A stretch of DNA of 64,000 nucleotides from Liolophura sinensis (GCF_032854445.1 NC_088301.1:29994402-30058401), one strand, 5' to 3'; numbered from the stretch's first letter, positions 1 to 10,686 are shown. The notes: generated by a model from the letters alone, not told the origin. A program made the numbers and translations.

Positions 1-671
1 GAATCAAAGTTATCAATAAAAAGATCCCGTGATTCCGTTGATTGGTTAGGAGGGCGGTAACATACAGCAACTAATACACTTCTATTGAACAATTCAATTG
101 TAATCCATAGCATTTCATTTTCATTTTCAAGATCTAATCTGCGTGTGATATTCAATGATGACTTACAATAAATGGCAACACCCCCACCATGCCTATCTCT
201 GTCTTTCCTTATAATGTAGTACCCTTCTATATTAACTCTTTCATCTGGTATGGCAGAACTAAGCCAAGTTTCTGTTACACAAATAATATCGTAATCATGT
301 TCATTTACAAGTACGGTTGAGACTTCGTCTAACTTAGAATATGATGACATTTGATCATCAGACTGAGCCAGAAGGCTCCTAGCATTAAAATGACAACATC
401 TTAAGTTATGCGAGCTTGGTGGTCCCGGATTTTTATGTATATCTCCGCATCGCAGCAGTAATGCGATAATGACAATTAAAACGTAATTCAAGTTGTTTAA
501 CATACAAAGAATACCTATAATAACACAAAATAGTAAAGAGTCAGTAGCATTACAAATCACTGTTAATTCATTCAGCAAGTTTATAAGTTTGATTAGGTGT
601 ACCCTGCTTTTACAGCACACAAAGTTATACCAAGTCCCGATTGCCACACGATATTGACTTAGGTAATCCAT
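1..671 (-). mobile_element. Non-LTR retrotransposon, N-terminal part with APE endonuclease (partial)
   Basis: On the minus strand one frame stays open from a Met at 671 (or 503) to the left edge, so the gene continues outside the window. From about 400 down to 1 it reads as an apurinic-type endonuclease. The asparagine of an NARSL block lies near 385, the acidic block VTETWL near 262-279, a RHGGGVAIY block near 170-195, and VCYRPP near 50-68. These are the conserved blocks of LINE endonucleases of the CR1/L2/Jockey/RTE type, which nick target DNA for target-primed reverse transcription. The endonuclease is preceded by a hydrophobic stretch and a 2A-like motif. Reverse transcriptase would lie to the left of base 1. 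The clade is not resolved. Frame and motifs are seen; which Met is used is inferred. Confidence 0.85.
420..452 (-). other. 2A-like ribosome-skipping motif in the LINE leader
   Basis: The codons on the minus strand read RCGDIHKNPGP, directly before the endonuclease and after a hydrophobic run (LNYVLIVIIALLL). 2A peptides (consensus D-x-E-x-N-P-G-P) release the nascent chain between G and the last P. 2A-like sequences are known in APE-type non-LTR elements of sea urchins, molluscs and other invertebrates. Here the usual Glu is His, so activity may be reduced or absent. Confidence 0.7.
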
Positions 672-1730
672 GACGTAACAACATTTAAGAAAGAAAGAAG
701 CACATGTTCTAGCCTGGTTACCATCGTACTCACTTGATAACAGCTCGAATTTTTGTTTATTACGCATGTAGTTATCGGTAAGATCACGTGTAACATAGAC
801 CAGTACATACAAGTAAGAATTTCAAAATAAATCACAAAAAATACGAGGTGTAAAGGTGCGTACATAGTACGTCCTCAGAAGCACCAGTCCCAGACAGAAG
901 CGTATAGGGAGAGGTGGGTTACTGGCACAATAAAGTATCATGAGGAAGTTATTAACAATGACAGTTTGTTTACAAATATTATCACTAAGGTGAGTATTTT
1001 CAACTTATATATTGAGAATTGGGATTTGCCTAAAGGAGACAACTATTAATCAGAAATGAGGGCCAATCTTCCGTATAGTTTTGAATGGTAATTATTTATC
1101 TACTTATCGGATAAACAACGATTTGGGCTCACTGGAAGGATACTAAAAAATGGTCAAAGACAATACAAATAGATTGTACGTTTTGTTAACCGTGACTTTT
1201 CACTTTTGGTACCCTGTAGCTTGGTACACAAACATAATGACGTCATTTTCCCGTCTACTTCATATATTTATTGTTCCCTAATATTTGTAGTTTAATTTGA
1301 AATTTATCCGGTAATTGAACTGGAATATTTAATGTGTCATGGCCAAATGCATATATACATTTATATATTCTTAACTATCAGATAAATTTTTTAATTTTTC
1401 GGGCTTACTTATGCAGATATATGGATATATGTATGTATACATGTACATTTACACGGCCATTTACACATGTCCAAGACCAATTCGTTGTGAGTACTATATT
1501 GTTGATCAAGTCAAGTGTTTTAGAGAGAGACATTGAGCAGCAGTTTGTGTTGGAGTAGCGTACATATTATCTGCTATTACGTAAGTTACGGCAGCAGACC
1601 GCACTTTTGTGTTAGTAGACACGCATGTACAGTCAGAGTTACTATACAGAAAGCACATCGGTCGGCTGTCTTTAATGATTAAAGTATGAACACTCCTGTA
1701 TCCTGCACGGGAAAAGTGATTTGACCAGGT
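672..1730. other. No gene recognised
   Basis: AT-rich sequence between the LINE fragment and the left edge of the segmental duplication. Only short chance frames are present. I see no motif, array or exon with splice signals. Confidence 0.4.
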
Positions 1731-2044
1731 TAATTATATTCCAAATGTGTGTAAATGTACATGTGGTTCATTGATGTTGAAGCAGTTCTCTTCTGTAACT
1801 TTCAGAATGAGTATTTTGATTGATGCGCCGGGTTTAATCTGTTAATTAACCCTTTTTGCAAATACAGCTGTGGTGTACTGTCCAATGTCATTCCTCACCA
1901 ACAGTTCACGGCAGGATTACATCTGAAACATTTTACTTTAAACCATACACAAATACATAATACATAAATAAAACATCAGGTACAATATTTCATCAAACTA
2001 GGTAAATTTTATCTCCTCTGTGACAATTAAGGAATTGAAGAAAT

Positions 2045-2935
2045 ACATATGTAATATGTAAAGGTGACAAAGCTGGACAAGTATATTACAATTCAATATG
2101 CAATAGAGCTGAACAAGTATATAACAATTCAATATGCGATAGAGCTGAGCAAGTTTATAACAATTTAATATACGACAGAGCTGAGCAAGTATATAACAAT
2201 TCAATATGCGACAGAGCTGAGCAAGTATATAACAACTTAATATGTGACACAGCTGAACAAGTGTACAATTTAATATGTGACATAGCTAAACAAGTATATA
2301 ACAATTCAATATGCGACAGAGCTGAGCAAGTATATAACAATTCAATATGCGATAGAGCTGAACAAGTGTACCCCAATTTAATCTCTGACACAGCTGAACA
2401 AGTATAAAACAATTCTATATGTGACTAAGCTGAATAAGCTGAACAAGTATATAACAATTCAATAGGCAACAGAGCTGACAAAGTATATAACAATTCGATG
2501 TGTGACAGAGCTGAACAAGTGTACAATTTAATATGTGACATAGCTGAACAAGTATATAACAATTCAATATGCGACAGAGCTGAGCAAGTATATAACAATT
2601 CAATATGTAAGAGCTGAACAGGTATATAACAATTCAATATATGACAAAGCTGAACAAGTATATAGCAATTCAGTATGCGACAGAGCTGAACAAGCGTACA
2701 CCAATTTAATCTCTGACACAGCTGAACAAGTATGTAACAATTCAATATGCAACAGAGCTGAGCAAGTATATAACAATTTAATATGCGACAGAGCATCTCA
2801 TCAGTATATTTCATCAAACTAGGTAAATTTTATCTCCTCTGTGACAATTAAGGAAGTGAAGAAATGGATAAGTAACATGTAAAGGTGACCAAGCTGGACA
2901 AGTATATTACAATATATGACGGTAAAAGACAATTT
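2045..2935. repeat. 36-bp minisatellite (copy A)
   Basis: About two dozen imperfect units of 33-36 bp built on 'gacagagctgagcaagtata' followed by 'taacaattcaatatgc'. The array lies downstream of the 3' end of gene A. Frames through it translate as SALSHIELLYTC-type repeats and are by-products of a unit length divisible by three. Copy B has the same array with a different unit order. Confidence 0.9.
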
Positions 2936-3409
2936 CGTAAATGTGATTGTGACGTCATAATACATGTACTCAGAGCCAAACTATCTAACTGTTTTGTAAG
3001 GAATTGACCTGATTATTTCATTACACCATCAACCTGCCGGAATATTTAAAACAGACACGCCGAATATATTTTAGGACGTGATGTTAATTCACAAGGGTTT
3101 TGGTTAAATTTCGAACAGTATTTAAATGTATTTCAAGAAATAAATCCTGGTGTCAATTTCACAAAGCCACTTTTAATTTCAATTCAAAACCTCATCACAG
3201 TGTTCATTTTTTGGTGCTGAAAGTTTGAGACATTTGATAACAGTAATGTGGTGGTCAATATTGGAATTACTGGGATCAAACAATAACCTCTAAAATGGTA
3301 TTCAAATCTTGAATAAAGTCACAAATGGCTTAGGGGAATTTGCTCCTGATTTTTATGAACAAATGCCTCTGAAAGAAAGGATTTAATAGCGTTTGCATAC
3401 ACACATTCT
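2936..3409. other. 3' flank of receptor gene A
   Basis: Single-copy sequence after the stop codon of the tail exon, so it probably includes the 3' UTR of the minus-strand gene. It is conserved in copy B (47946-48433). No confident polyadenylation signal was identified. Confidence 0.4.
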
Positions 3410-3695
3410 TCACTGTTTGGTTGACGACACTCTTGTGTTTGGGTAGACAGTGGAGCTCAGATTGGTGTAATTGGTGTCCTTGTCTGTCTCCAGCAGGGAG
3501 AAGCGGATCTTGTCATACTCCTTCTCGGTGACAGTTTCATAATGACCCTCCTCCTCGACCGCCATGTTGTAGTACGTGACCGTGTCGGAGTCATGTCCGG
3601 CATTTGGCACCTCAGGAATGGGAACCTCGTATGTGACGCCAGTGTTCCTGGCTGAGCTCTCTGTACCATCTGGGGAACCAGACTGACGTCTTCTT
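3410..3695 (-). CDS. Receptor gene A, last coding exon: cytoplasmic tail with ITAM-like motif
   Basis: The acceptor is 'ctttcag' (intron side 3696-3702) and the stop codon is at 3410-3412. The 94 residues begin with a basic stop-transfer cluster (RRRQSG) and continue as a Tyr-rich tail. It contains YYNM (a YxxM/YxN site), HYETV, YDKI and YTNL. YDKI and YTNL are separated by exactly 12 residues, which fits the loose ITAM (YxxI/L-x6-12-YxxL) described in Draper-type engulfment receptors, where Src- and Syk-family kinases dock. The exon enters in phase 2, matching the transmembrane exon upstream. The copy B counterpart (48434-48719) has identical length and about nine substitutions. The exon call is firm; signalling is inferred. 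Confidence 0.85.
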
Positions 3696-4149
3696 CTGAA
3701 AGAAGACATGTACCTCCTGCTTATTTCATAGCGCAAAAAAGCAACCAAAAATTGTCAACACAACGAAGTATACATCTGTTATAGACCGCACATTTAATAT
3801 GTTACTTGACCACTCGCTGGCTGGGCGGTAAAATGACGCCTTCACATGTATATCCACTTGACCTTGACCCTAGAAGTCGTTGTCCTGTGACCTCTACCAC
3901 AGAATTTCTTGACTTAAACCCGTTATACAAGCGAAAAATGTTCATGAGTTTAAGAATGAATAAAATGTTCCTGCTTATGTCCTTTAACACGGGTAAGGTC
4001 TTACTAATATCATGTTTTAGACTGTAACCCCACAAGAATTGAGCTCCACCTTGATGGGACATACTTAAGCCAGCGAAGGACAGATGTTTCACGTGGCTGT
4101 ATAAAGATCAGAATGACAAATAGGAACTTGAAAATCGTCCGACACTTAC

Positions 4150-4240
4150 ACGACGAGGACCAAAGCGGTAATGATAGCTGCTGCCACAATGACACTCATC
4201 ACAGAGCCGATAATCACACCAGTGTAGTCGATGACTAGTG
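4150..4240 (-). CDS. Receptor gene A, transmembrane exon
   Basis: A 91-nt exon with acceptor 'atttcag' (from 4241) and donor 'gtaagtgtc' (4141-4149). It enters in phase 1 and leaves in phase 2. It encodes a short juxtamembrane DYTG followed by one hydrophobic helix, roughly GVIIGSVMSVIVAAAIITAL. The next exon supplies the basic stop-transfer residues, so the receptor is type I with the EGF region outside. It is near-identical to 49416-49506 in copy B. Confidence 0.85.
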
Positions 4241-4473
4241 CTGAAATGATAGCAAGACAATCGTCATTAAATAGGTCTGTGTATTTTTTACTTATTTCAC
4301 ACAAGCTCCTTGAATGAGACTAGCGTTGCTATCAATAAACAAAACCCATCTCATGTGGAGATTTTCGGGTCAAAGTATAAATGTGTTGGATGAAAGAATT
4401 AACGTATTATTACAATTCAACATTATATTAATCGGCTTCTGGAGACAATAATTTAGCTCATTTCAGTTATTTA

Positions 4474-4664
4474 TTTCATTTATTTGATTGGTGTTTAACG
4501 CCGTACTCAGGAACATGTCACTTAGACGAAGGCGGCAAGCATTGTGGTAGGAGGAAACCGGACAGAGTGCGGGGAAAACCCACTACCATCCGCAGGTTAC
4601 AGACAAACCTTCTCACGTACAGCTTGAGAGAAAGCCAGTATGAGCTCTACCTGAACTCACAGGT
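4474..4664 (-). mobile_element. tRNA-related SINE, 5'-truncated
   Basis: Reads tail to head on the plus strand: 'ttgattggtgtttaacgccg', a middle block with 'aggaggaaaccgg', then the start of the tRNA-like head ('aactcacag'). It is intronic between the transmembrane exon and EGF7. The same insertion in copy B (49740-49990) is longer and retains the tRNA-like promoter region, so this copy lost its head after duplication. Confidence 0.75.
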
Positions 4665-5084
4665 CTCAAGCCTAAAGGCTGAATTCTCTAAACAAAACAA
4701 CACAACAAAAACAACAGGCATTCAAGTCTGAACCACTTGAAACCTTATTATTCCGTTCTGAGAGTATGCATTAATTATCTCTCTAATAACTCTTCGAGTC
4801 AAGAAACTCCAAGCAAAGTGACAAGGTGGTGGATTAAAGGTTTTGAATGTTTACATTTACTTCTAACCAAATATACATGTAAGTAAAAGTAAGTGCACGA
4901 AGCTCTCTGTAGTCTGACACTGACAGCCATCTTCGTTAGCCACATCACAATGAGAACAGTGCAAAAAACCGAAAAAATGCCCTACAAGTCCGGTGCCTTG
5001 TCTGCGTGCTGATTATCCCTGTTGCTCCGTTTAATTGCTTATGTTAATGCTACATAATTACAGCCATGCTGATATGGACCATTC
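4665..5084. other. Intron, no feature recognised
   Basis: Single-copy intronic sequence of gene A with no counterpart that I can see in copy B. No EGF exon resembling 51323-51460 is found here. Confidence 0.35.
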
Positions 5085-5790
5085 TTACAGCCTATACAGA
5101 TACTACAGGATCGCTTCCATGAGGAGACTGGTCACTGCTTATGCCTTATACAGATACTACAGGATCGCTTCCATGAGACTGGTCACTACTTATGCCTTAT
5201 AGAAATACTACAGGATCACTTCCATGAGGAGACTGGTCACTGCTTATGCCTTATGGAGATACTACAGGATCGCTTCCATGAGACTGGTCACTAGTTATGC
5301 TCTATACAGATACTACAGGATCACTTCCATAAGGAGACTGGTCACTATTTATGCCCAATACAGATACTACAGGATCACTTCCATGAGGAGACTGGTCACT
5401 ACTTATGCCCTATACAGATACTACAGGATCACTTCCACGAGGAGACTGGTCACTACTTATGCCCTATACAGATACTACAGGATCACCTCCATGAGGAGAC
5501 TGGTCACTGATTATGCCTTATGGAGATACTACAGGATCGCTTCCATGAGACTGGTCACTAGTTATGCTCTATACAGATACTACAGGATCACTTCCATAAG
5601 GAGACTGGTCACTATTTATGCCCTATACAGATACTACAGGATCACTTCCATGAGGAGACTGGTCACTACTTATGCCCTATACAGATACTACAGGATCACT
5701 TCCATGAGGAGACTGGTCACTACTTATGCCCTATACAGATACTACAGGATCACCTCCATGAGGAGACTGGTCACTACTTGTAGCCTGTGA
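5085..5790. repeat. 54-bp minisatellite with 267-bp higher-order repeat
   Basis: About thirteen units of 54 bp (some 51 bp) containing 'atactacaggatcacttcc' and 'gagactggtcacta'. A five-unit block starting with the variant 'ttatggagatactac' at about 5248 recurs at about 5515, giving a 267-bp higher-order period. Because 54 and 51 are divisible by three, a 188-codon plus-strand frame runs through it. That frame is not a gene. The array is intronic in gene A and absent from copy B. Confidence 0.9.
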
Positions 5791-6246
5791 AAGCACTACA
5801 AAACCACGCTTACCAGGGGCTCGTTATTATTACGGTGTAATACATGTAAGTAACAATAAGTGCTTATAGTTCCTGCTGTTCATGAAAGCAAATTTTAGAT
5901 TTGGTAACAAGGCCGTCAGGAGCTCCTCTGTACGGGATAAATGAATGTAGAATTTCAGATTAAAGTCGTGAATTTGGTAATTTACAGTAATTAATATTAA
6001 CTTTCTGAGACACGATCTCTAACATTCACTTCAACATTGGTTCTAACGCACAATACGTGGTGCTACGCAATGACTCAGTAGCCTCTCACCAATGCTGTCG
6101 CTGTGAGATTCAGCTCAGATTGGTTGCATCCTGCACCATTTCATCCAAGATTAGAAGTTTAGCTTAAAATGTATTAATGAAGGAGGCCCCATGACTACCC
6201 TCCATGCAAACACGTGTCTTATAAATTGGCCTCATGAATACCCTCC
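5791..6246. repeat. Second copy of the intron segment at 8328-8900
   Basis: From about 5878 to 6235 the sequence follows 8328-8900: the same 'aagtcgtgaatttggtaatt' block, the same 'acattcacttnaacattggttctaa' block, the same end at 'tcatccaagatt'. It lacks the SINE that splits the 8.6-kb copy. It marks a local duplication inside the intron region of gene A. Confidence 0.7.
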
Positions 6247-6551
6247 ATGCCTTCGGATGGCACAGCGGTCATTACCCGCGGAACAGTTGTGAATGCAGTA
6301 AAGAAGAGTCTACTCACGTGTACAGCGAAATCCTGTATGTCCGGTGGCACAGCGGTGATTACCCGGGAAACAGTTGTGAATGCGGTAAGAAAAAGTCTAC
6401 TCACGTGTACGGCGAAGTCCTATATGTCCGGTGGCACCGAGCTGATTACCCGGGGAACAGTTGTGAATGCAATAAAGAAAAGCCTACTGATGTGTACAGT
6501 GGTGATCACCCCGGGAACAGTTGTAAATCCAGTCAAGAAAAGTCTACTCAC
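6247..6551. repeat. 86-bp exon-edge array next to EGF7
   Basis: Three 86-bp units and one short (60-bp) step, landmarked by 'gttgtgaatgcagtaaagaa' near 6287, 6373, 6459 and 6519. On the minus strand most units contain the last ~45 nt of the adjacent EGF7 exon, its donor ('acac|gtgagtag') and ~40 nt of intron, so the exon's 3' edge has been tandemly copied. The units lack the 5' part of the exon and an acceptor, so they are not exons themselves. Confidence 0.75.
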
Positions 6552-6695
6552 GTGTACAGCGAAGTCCTATGTGTCCGGTGTCACAGCGGGGATCCCCCGT
6601 GGGACATTCCCCACTGACCAGGTCGCAGACAGCTCCGTCATGACACTGACCACAGGTCTCCTCACAGTCAGGACCCCATCTGTACGAGCTGCAGT
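6552..6695 (-). CDS. Receptor gene A, EGF-like exon 7
   Basis: A 144-nt phase 1-1 exon with acceptor 'acgatcag' (from 6696) and donor 'gtgagta' (6545-6551). It encodes one EGF-like module: CSSYRWGPDCEETCGQC, then a CD..SGEC segment, ending with a C..GHIGLRC segment. The pattern matches the short EGF repeats of MEGF10/11, Draper and scavenger receptor class F proteins, which bind ligand outside the cell. It is the last EGF module before the transmembrane exon in copy A. The copy B version (52864-52953) has lost 18 internal residues. Confidence 0.85.
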
Positions 6696-7229
6696 CTGAT
6701 CGTACAAATAAATCACTGGTATTATTTGTCCAGTATTTAATTACATAGTCAATCCAATGCCGATAAGTTTACAGGACTATGTTGAAATATAGCTGTCAGG
6801 GATGTCAGCTACGGCAAGGGTTCAAGGAAGTATTTCATGTGCCGATTCCTTGTAATTATTCAACATAAGAGGAGAAATGTGAAGAAGAAATACCTGCTAA
6901 GGCTGTTAATGTGCCATCAACTGAAACGAGGTGATGACATGGCCGACTGGCGTGAGCAATACAAGTCTAGTGCAAAGTGCCTGATGTCAATTTCCTGACG
7001 TCAATGATTTTTTTGTCTCTTGAAAAGAAAGTGTATTGACAATATCATACAGCAACCTTCTTAAAAATAAAAATATCATTCGTGGTTAAGATTGTCGTGC
7101 ACAAATCATCAGGATTATGTTACAGAAAAGTCTGTGTCTACGGCAGGGACATAACAACTGAACCTGAGCTGTGAAGACTGACATAGGGGTCTTGAGAAGT
7201 ACGTGTTTGTTGAAATGATGAGGTTGTAC
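6696..7229. other. Intron, no feature recognised
   Basis: Single-copy intron between EGF6 and EGF7, conserved in copy B (52954-53488). Confidence 0.4.
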
Positions 7230-8066
7230 CCCACTAAACAGCCGACTGATTCACACCATTTCTCAAAATTGATCTTAAAATAGTTTTCGTTGGTAAAACG
7301 TTATCTTTGAAAACAAGGAAATTCCTGGCTTTGTAAATTGTCAACCTCGCCATTCTACAAACTCTGTTGACAAACAAGAGGTTAACTCTCTTTGGACCTT
7401 TCAAAAGCCCAAATAACATGAAATACTGATAAGGGGTAGTGTTTAAGATTATCGATGAACCATGATTGAACTATATCAGGTATATAAGAAATAAAATCCT
7501 TCAGCTTCTCACAGTTCACAAAGTGATGTAGGAGATGGTCTACATATACATTACAAAATACACGTCAGTTAGCATGTATTAACCTGAACCTATACAGTTT
7601 TTCTCTGGTTTACACAACATCATGCTTTATTTTCCAGTCTAGCTGTATGCAGTCTGTACTTTATGTCCGGACATACGTCTGTCCAGAATTCATCAAATGC
7701 TAATGTTGGGAAAACTCGACGTCAGTATTCATAAGCCGCAAGGTCTTTTTGAGAAATGACTGACATTTGCCGGCTCACCGTCATGCATAGCCGTGAGTTC
7801 ACATATGTTTTGCCATTTGCCAATCGACTTGTCGAATTAACCAAGAATTTAAAGTGTCCCCTGTTCTTAAAATCAGGAATTGGTGGCATCACGAGATAGC
7901 TTGCATTAACATTAAGTACCGTTGAAGTGCCACATATGATATCTGTGCGTGCAGTATTAATGGAGACATGGGCCAGACTGCTATTCACATTGCTATTCAC
8001 AAAAGCGCCTCCTGGTATTAGAATCGGCAATGACTGCATCACGTGATAGCCCATATCAAGTGTCAT
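7230..8066 (-). mobile_element. Probable LINE remnant (C-terminal region of an RT protein)
   Basis: On the minus strand, broken frames read as pieces typical of the region after LINE reverse transcriptase. A WRR..P.LAFDEF segment lies near 7690-7725, an HHFVNCEKL segment near 7510-7550, and LLFVNRVCRMARLTIYKARN near 7310-7380. Stops and shifts separate them. Copy B carries the same fossil, so it predates the duplication. Assignment rests on residue texture only; it could be L1/Tx1-like. Confidence 0.4.
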
Positions 8067-8250
8067 TAATGTACCAACTATGATGTGTGTAGATGCAGCA
8101 TTAATGGAAATGTGGGTCAGACTGCTATTTACAGAAGAGCCCTATGGTGTTAGAATCGAGAATTATTGGTATTACGTGATAGCCCGCATTAAGTGCCATT
8201 AATGTACCAAAAATGATGTCTGTAAGAGCAGTATTATTGGAGATATAGCC
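7880..8250. repeat. Three tandem intron units of about 133-150 bp
   Basis: The landmark 'cgngatagcnngcattaa' recurs near 7887, 8037 and 8170, each followed by 'gtaccaa...atgatgtctgt'-like sequence. A minus-strand frame of 114 codons crosses the array but has no recognisable domain. It is conserved in copy B (54120-54500). Confidence 0.55.
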
Positions 8251-8676
8251 TAATATATAATTTATAGAAATAATGACTTGTCAGCGTTGAATAGCCAACC
8301 GCTATCTGTGAAAACAGTCAAACTTTACTCATGTTCAAAAACTTAGATCTGGTAGCAAGGCTACCAAGAGCTGGCCTGTACGAGGCGAAGAAATGCATAA
8401 CTTTAGTTCAAAGTCGTGAATTTGGTAATTTACAATAATAAATATACACACAGAGCATCGACGATTGAACATGCCCCTAGTGTCATAGTGCTTTATATGT
8501 ATGTAATACAATACATTACTGTACAATACTCTCTGAGACACCATCCCTAACATTCACTTTAACATTGGTTCTAATACACAATACATAGCGCTGCGTAATG
8601 ACTCGGGAGCTTCTCACCAGTGCTATCGCTGTGAGGTCCAGCTCTGGCTTCCTCTCGTACCACTTCATCCAAGATT

Positions 8677-8811
8677 GAATTTATTTATTTATTTGATTGG
8701 TGTTTTACGCCATACTCCGACGGTGGCCAGCATTATGGAGAGAGGAAACCGAGCAGGCCGGGAAGGAGAGGAAACCGGGGGAAGCACACGACCATCCACA
8801 GGTTGCTGCTT
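8677..8811 (-). mobile_element. tRNA-related SINE fragment with 7-bp target duplication
   Basis: Tail-first SINE fragment ('tttgattggtgttttacgcc') flanked by 'caagatt' at 8670-8676 and 8812-8818. The paralogous intron segment has a single 'caagatt' at 6146-6152 and no SINE, which gives the empty site. Copy B has the same insertion (54940-55070), so it predates the segmental duplication. Confidence 0.75.
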
Positions 8812-8864
8812 CAAGATTAGAAGTTTTTGACTGTAGCTCAAAGCGTTTTATCAAAACAAGCCCC

Positions 8865-10548
8865 CATGACTGCCCTCCATGCACTCACCTGTCTTATAAA
8901 CAGGCCCTATAACTGCCCTCCATGCACTCACTTGTTTTACAAACATGCCCATGAATATCCTCCATGCACACATCTGTCTTACAAACAGGCCCCATGAATG
9001 CCCTTATTACACTCACCTGTCTTACAAACATAACTCATAAATATCCTCCATGCACACACCTGTCTTACAAACAGGCCCCATGACTGCCCTCCATGTACAC
9101 ACGTGTCTTATAAACAGGCCCCATGATTGAACTCCATGCACACACCTGTCTTATAAAGAGCCCATTACTACCCTCCATGTCCTCACCTGTCTTACAAACA
9201 GGCCCCATGACTGCTCTCCATGCACTCACCTGTCTAACAAACAGGCGCCATGAAGCCCTCCATCCACTCACCCGTCTCATAAACAGACCCCAATACAACC
9301 CTCCATCGACTCACCAGTTTTACAAACAGGTTCAATGACTACCCCCCATGCTTTGGGCTAAAGTCTTATAAACAGCACCCATGACTACACTACAAAAACT
9401 CACCTGTCTTACAAACATGCCGCATGAATATATCCCATGCACGCACCTGTCTTAGAAACACGCCACATGATTGCCCTCCATGCACCCACCTGTCATACAA
9501 ACATGTCCCATCATTGCCCTCCATGCATTCACCTGTCTTACAAACAGACCCCATGACAACCCTCCATCCTCCCACCAGTCTTACAAACAGGTCGTATGAC
9601 TGCCCTCCATGCCCTTACTTGTCTTACAAACAGGCCCCATGATTCACCTCCATGCATTCACTTGTGTTACTAACAGGCCCCATGAATGCCCTCCATGCTT
9701 AGGGCTAAAGTCTTATAAAAAGGACACATGACTACCCTCCATGCCCTCCACTGTCTTACTAACATGCCCCATAAATGACTTCCATTACAAACAGGCCCCA
9801 CGAATGCCCTCCATGCATTTATCTGTCTTACAAACAGGTCCCATGACTGTCCTCCAAGCACACACCCATCTTACAAACAGGCCCCATGACTTCCCTCCAT
9901 GAACTCACTTTACATAGAAGCCCCATGACTGCCCTCAGTGCATTCGCCTGTCTTACAAACAGTCCCCATGAATGCCTTCCATCCACTCACCTGTCTTATA
10001 AACAGGACCACTGACTACCCCCCATGCCCTCACCTGTCTTACAAACAGGCCCCATAAATGCCCTCCATGCACACACCTGTCTTACAAACAGACCCCATGA
10101 ATGCCCTCCATGCGCACACCTGTCTTACAAACAGGACCACTGACTACCCTCCATGCCCTCACCTGTCTTACAAACAGACCCCATGAATGCCCTCCATGCG
10201 CACACCTGTCTTACAAACAGGACCACTGACTACCCTCCATGCCCTCACCTGTCTTACAAACAAGCCCCATGACTGCCCTTCACGCCCTCAGCTGTCTTAC
10301 AAACAGGCCCCATTAATGCCCTCCATGCCCTCACCTGTCTTACAAACAGGCCCCATGACTGCCCTTCACGCCCTCACCTGTCTTACAAACAGGCCCCATT
10401 AATGCCCTCCATGCCCTCACCTGTCTTACAAACAGGCCCCATGACTGCCCTTTACGCCCTCACCTGTCTTACAAACAGGCCCCATTAATGCCCTCCATGC
10501 ACACACCTGTCTTACAAACAGGTCCCGTGACTACCCTCTACTACTCAC
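8865..10548. repeat. 43-bp splice-donor minisatellite (copy A)
   Basis: About 39 units of 43 bp. On the minus strand most contain 'tgtaagacag|gtgag' followed by 'tgcatggagggca'. The first part copies the 3' end of the neighbouring EGF6 exon (codons for VCKT) together with its donor, and the array starts immediately at that exon's real donor (10543-10548). Toward 10020-10540 the units form 86-bp dimers. No unit has an acceptor or a full EGF pattern. Plus-strand frames through it (CLTNRPH... repeats) are artefacts. Confidence 0.9.
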
Positions 10549-10686
10549 TTGTCTTACAGACAGTTCCTTTCCAGCCAGCGGCACAACCCTGGCAGCTGCC
10601 ATCAGTGTGATGACAGGATCCAGAACCATCAACACAGTTTCCACACTCTTCAGCACAGTTACTGCCATAGTAGCCATCATCACATT
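10549..10686 (-). CDS. Receptor gene A, EGF-like exon 6
   Basis: A 138-nt phase 1-1 exon with acceptor 'ctgtag' and donor 'gtgagt' (10543-10548). It encodes one EGF-like module starting ECDDGYYGSNCAEECGNC, then a CHHTDGSC segment and CAAGWKGTVCKT. All cysteines expected for a MEGF-type repeat are present. Copy B has the same exon (56719-56856) with two or three changes. Its 3' edge is the apparent source of the 43-bp array downstream. Confidence 0.88.

Noticed and set aside
5224-5790. 188-codon frame with Tyr/Arg-rich repeats
   Set aside because: Falls wholly within a 54-bp minisatellite and has no flanking gene signals.
7722-8066. 114-codon minus frame as a gene exon
   Set aside because: Spans a tandem intron repeat and LINE-like debris; the copy B version is frame-broken.
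8865-10548. Regular 43-bp array considered as a CRISPR array
   Set aside because: Animal DNA, no unique spacers, direct tandem units derived from an exon edge.
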